Below are positions 61,813 through 64,000 of a stretch of 64,000 nt of DNA, one piece after another. Numbering within the stretch: position 1 is the stretch's first letter; every line of letters begins with the position of its first letter. The notes below the pieces were generated by a model. It was not told where the DNA came from and searched no databases. It worked only from the letters and a program-made list of their open reading frames with translations. The position numbers and the translations under genes were made by a program. The stretch lies in assembly GCF_036227105.1 (NCBI RefSeq), contig NZ_CP109434.1, forward strand, positions 1,430,001 through 1,494,000. Direction: 5' to 3'. This stretch comes from Amycolatopsis sp. NBC_01488. Lineage in GTDB: Bacteria; Actinomycetota; Actinomycetes; Mycobacteriales; Pseudonocardiaceae.

Positions 61813-62198
61813 GGCAGGTCGTCCGGGCCGAAGGCGTCCGGCAGGACGTCGGACATCGGCAGGATGCCGCTGGGCGTGTCCACCAGGCAAGCGGATCCGC
61901 CCAGCTCGAACAGGATCTGGCGGCAGCGCCCGCACGGCATCAGCAGGTCACCGGCGCCGCTGCGGCACGCCACGGCCACGAGCCGCCCGCCGCCGGACAG
62001 CCGCAGCTGCCCGGCCATCGTGCACTCGGCGCAGAGCCCGAGCCCGTAGGACGCGTTCTCGACGTTGCACCCGGTGACCACGCGGCCGTCGTCGACGATC
62101 CCGGCGACCCCGACGTGCAGCCCCGAATAAGGCGCGTACGCATGGGAAGCGGCTTCGATCGCCTGGGAACGCAACGCGTCCCAGTCCAAAGTAGACAC
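61809..62198 (-). CDS. cdd: Cytidine deaminase
   Basis: Converts (deoxy)cytidine to (deoxy)uridine. Length 129 residues, homotetrameric type. Zinc site: CAEC with the proton-shuttling Glu, and PCGRC; the substrate-binding GCNVENASYG precedes. GTG start directly abuts the upstream permease stop (no gap), so it is translated with the transporter. Followed by deoA with a 4-bp overlap. Confidence 0.96.
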   Translation of the reverse strand: MSTLDWDALRSQAIEAASHAYAPYSGLHVGVAGIVDDGRVVTGCNVENASYGLGLCAECTMAGQLRLSGGGRLVAVACRSGAGDLLMPCGRCRQILFELGGSACLVDTPSGILPMSDVLPDAFGPDDLP

Positions 62199-63476
62199 TC
62201 AGTCCTCACCTCGCCGGTACGGCTGCCCGTCGGCTTTCGGCGGCCGCAGCCGCTGCGAAGCCACGGCCAGCACGATCAGCGTCACGAAGTGCGCGGTGTA
62301 CGGGATCAGGTCGGACGGCAGCGTGTCGTTCGCCCAGTAGATCGCGTACAGCACGCCCGCGCCGACGACGCCGAGCCCGGCCGCGATCCAGTGCCGCCGG
62401 AACAGCTGGACGACGACGATGACGCCGATCAGGATCACCGCGCCGTACAGCAGCGCGAGCACCGCTTCGCCGCCACCGGCGAGCTGCAGGCCGTCCGCGT
62501 AGCCGAACAGCGCCGCGCCGCCGAGCAGGCCGCCCGGGCGCCAGTTGCCGAAGATCATCGCCGCGAGGCCGATGTACCCGCGGCCGTTCGTCTGGTTCTC
62601 CAGGTAGTCCGCGCCACCACGCAGCAGCACCAGCGACGCGCCACCCATGCCGGCGAACGCGCCGGAGATCACGACGGCGACGTACTTGTGCAGGTACACG
62701 TTGACGCCGAGCGACTCGGCCGCCACCGGGTTCTCGCCGCAGGAGCGCAGCCGCAGGCCGAACCGGGTCTTCCAGAGCACCCAGAAGCTCACCGGGACCA
62801 GGAGGATCGCGATCATCGTCAGCGGCGCCACCTCGGTGACCAGGCCGCGCAGGATGCCCGCCACGTCGGAGATGCCGACGCGCTGCTGCTTCTCCAGGTC
62901 ACCGAGCCAGTCCGAGAGGAACGTCGCCGAGTACGTGTCGAACTTCGGCACCACCGGCGACTGCCGCGGGTTGCCGGAGATCGGCGCGAAGACCAGGTTC
63001 GCCAGGTACTTCGTGACACCCAGGCCGAGCAGGTTGATCGCGACACCGGAGACGATGTGGTTGACGTTGAACGTCACCGTCGCCACCGCGTGCAGCAGGC
63101 CGCCGAGCGCGCCGAACGCGAGCGCGGCGAGCAGGCCGGACCACACGCCGCCGTAGTACGAACCCCAGGCGGCGCCCCAGGTCCCGAGGATCATCATGCC
63201 CTCGAGACCGATGTTGACCACGCCCGCGCGTTCGGCCCAGAGGCCGCCGAGCGCGCACAGCAGGATCGGCAGCGCCAGGCGCAACGCCGTCGACGCGGTG
63301 TTCGACGACGTCAGCGCGGCGACGCCGGTGGAGTAGGACGCCGTCGAGACGACGGCGATGGCGATCACGGCCCAGATCACGCCGCGCAGCCAGCCCGGGA
63401 TCCGGTATCGCTTGCGCCGCACCGGCGTCGAGCCGGGGCTGCCCGCGTCGGACCGGGAGAGGTCGGTGACGGCCAT
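62199..63476 (-). CDS. Nucleoside-type ABC transporter permease (second subunit, YufQ/NupQ-like)
   Basis: Protein of 425 residues with about ten hydrophobic helices of the BPD_transp_2 family. Hallmarks are ALGGLWAERAGVVNIGLEGMMI, NHIVSGVAINLLGLG, and GENPVAAESLGVNV (cytoplasmic contact). It is a subunit of the Bmp/NupA-type importer that takes up guanosine, inosine and other nucleosides. Its start ATG shares a base with the preceding permease stop. Direct linkage to cdd and deoA supports pyrimidine and purine nucleosides as substrates. Confidence 0.92.
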   Translation of the reverse strand: MAVTDLSRSDAGSPGSTPVRRKRYRIPGWLRGVIWAVIAIAVVSTASYSTGVAALTSSNTASTALRLALPILLCALGGLWAERAGVVNIGLEGMMILGTWGAAWGSYYGGVWSGLLAALAFGALGGLLHAVATVTFNVNHIVSGVAINLLGLGVTKYLANLVFAPISGNPRQSPVVPKFDTYSATFLSDWLGDLEKQQRVGISDVAGILRGLVTEVAPLTMIAILLVPVSFWVLWKTRFGLRLRSCGENPVAAESLGVNVYLHKYVAVVISGAFAGMGGASLVLLRGGADYLENQTNGRGYIGLAAMIFGNWRPGGLLGGAALFGYADGLQLAGGGEAVLALLYGAVILIGVIVVVQLFRRHWIAAGLGVVGAGVLYAIYWANDTLPSDLIPYTAHFVTLIVLAVASQRLRPPKADGQPYRRGED

Positions 63477-64000
63477 CAGACCGCACCCCCTTCGGCGACC
63501 GAAGCGCCCTTGCGGCCGTTGCCGCCCAGCGCCCGGCCGACTCTGCGTTGTTCGGCAGCCAGGTCGGCCCGGCGCACGACCTCGTAGGCCACGACGACCG
63601 ACAGCACGATGATGCCCTGCATGATCGTCGCGATCTCCTTGGACACGTTGATCTGCTCCAGCGACACCGCGGAGGTGTCGAGGAACGCCCACAGCAGCGC
63701 GCCGAGCGCGATGCCGCCGGGGTGGTTGCGGCCGAGCAGCGCGACCGCGATGCCGGTGAACCCGTACATCTGCGTCGCGGTGATGCCGTAGGTGTAGTCG
63801 CGGCCGAGCAGCTCCGGCATCGCGACCAGGCCGGCCACGCCGCCGGAGAGCAGCATCGCGATGAGCGTCATCTTCTTGGCGTTGACCCCGCCGGCCGCGG
63901 CCGCGGTGGTGGACTCGCCGGACGCCTTGAGCTCGAAGCCGAACCGCGTGCGGTTGAGCATGAACCAGTAGGCGCCGCCGACGATCGCGGCGATGAACAC
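63476..64000 (-). CDS. Nucleoside-type ABC transporter permease (first subunit, NupP-like), 5' end outside the window
   Basis: C-terminal 174 residues of a BPD_transp_2 permease. The cytoplasmic loop TRFGFELKASGESTTAA AAGG is followed by MTLIAMLLSGGVAGLVAMPE, TGIAVALLGRNHPGGIALGA and a last helix IATIMQGIIVLSVVVAYEV. It ends in a charged tail. The TGATG overlap with the next permease gene shows co-translation. The missing part, plus an ATPase and a Bmp-like binding protein, should lie just beyond the window edge. Confidence 0.88.
   Translation of the reverse strand: MFIAAIVGGAYWFMLNRTRFGFELKASGESTTAAAAGGVNAKKMTLIAMLLSGGVAGLVAMPELLGRDYTYGITATQMYGFTGIAVALLGRNHPGGIALGALLWAFLDTSAVSLEQINVSKEIATIMQGIIVLSVVVAYEVVRRADLAAEQRRVGRALGGNGRKGASVAEGGAV

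Overview
The window is high-GC, gene-dense actinobacterial chromosome. It has many GTG/TTG starts, ATGA/GTGA/TGATG stop-start overlaps, MerR/TetR/XRE regulators, a DUF397 protein and a MAB_1171c-type membrane protein. Gene content points to Pseudonocardiales, most likely Amycolatopsis or a close relative (inference, no database search was run). No tRNA or rRNA genes, insertion sequences, phage genes or CRISPR array were seen.

A backbone of genes appears in the order I remember from the Mycobacterium tuberculosis lpdA-to-cdd segment (Rv3303c-Rv3315c): flavoprotein disulfide reductase (1-232), gamma-glutamylcyclotransferase-like protein (361), M20 amidohydrolase (1919), purine nucleoside phosphorylase (12727), phosphosugar mutase (14774), uracil phosphoribosyltransferase (32440), an acidic conserved protein (54750), adenosine deaminase (57879), thymidine phosphorylase (60529) and cytidine deaminase (61809). 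A nucleoside-type ABC permease pair (62199-64000) follows. These genes, with deoC and two aldehyde dehydrogenase genes (35656-38922), form a nucleoside uptake and salvage pathway.

Large blocks are inserted between backbone genes. They are: methylmalonyl-CoA mutase with its MeaB chaperone and a membrane Ser/Thr kinase (3773-10629); a MerR regulator divergent from two coupled membrane proteins (10626-12730); a candidate minus-strand small RNA followed by a coupled XRE / ImmA-IrrE protease / MAB_1171c / amidohydrolase module (16884-20387); a small membrane protein and an atypical histidyl-tRNA synthetase (20477-22153); a six-gene minus-strand block of flavin monooxygenase, hydroxy-acid oxidase, unusual P450, cation/proton antiporter and two-component system (22286-29326); a MerR-aldo/keto reductase operon with a textbook MerR promoter (29410-30785); an XRE/DUF397 pair with small genes (33069-35571); a GH12-like lipoprotein and a TetR / two-P450 / ferredoxin locus (38982-43408); and a carbohydrate ABC transporter plus polyol-type dehydrogenase under a SorC-family regulator with two identical operators (43479-49757).

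The most unusual non-coding feature is a family of arrays with a 21-bp period and a TCACGCGAG core. Seven arrays occur in 64 kb. All lie at gene 3' ends, six of the seven between convergent genes, and they often touch or supply the stop codons.
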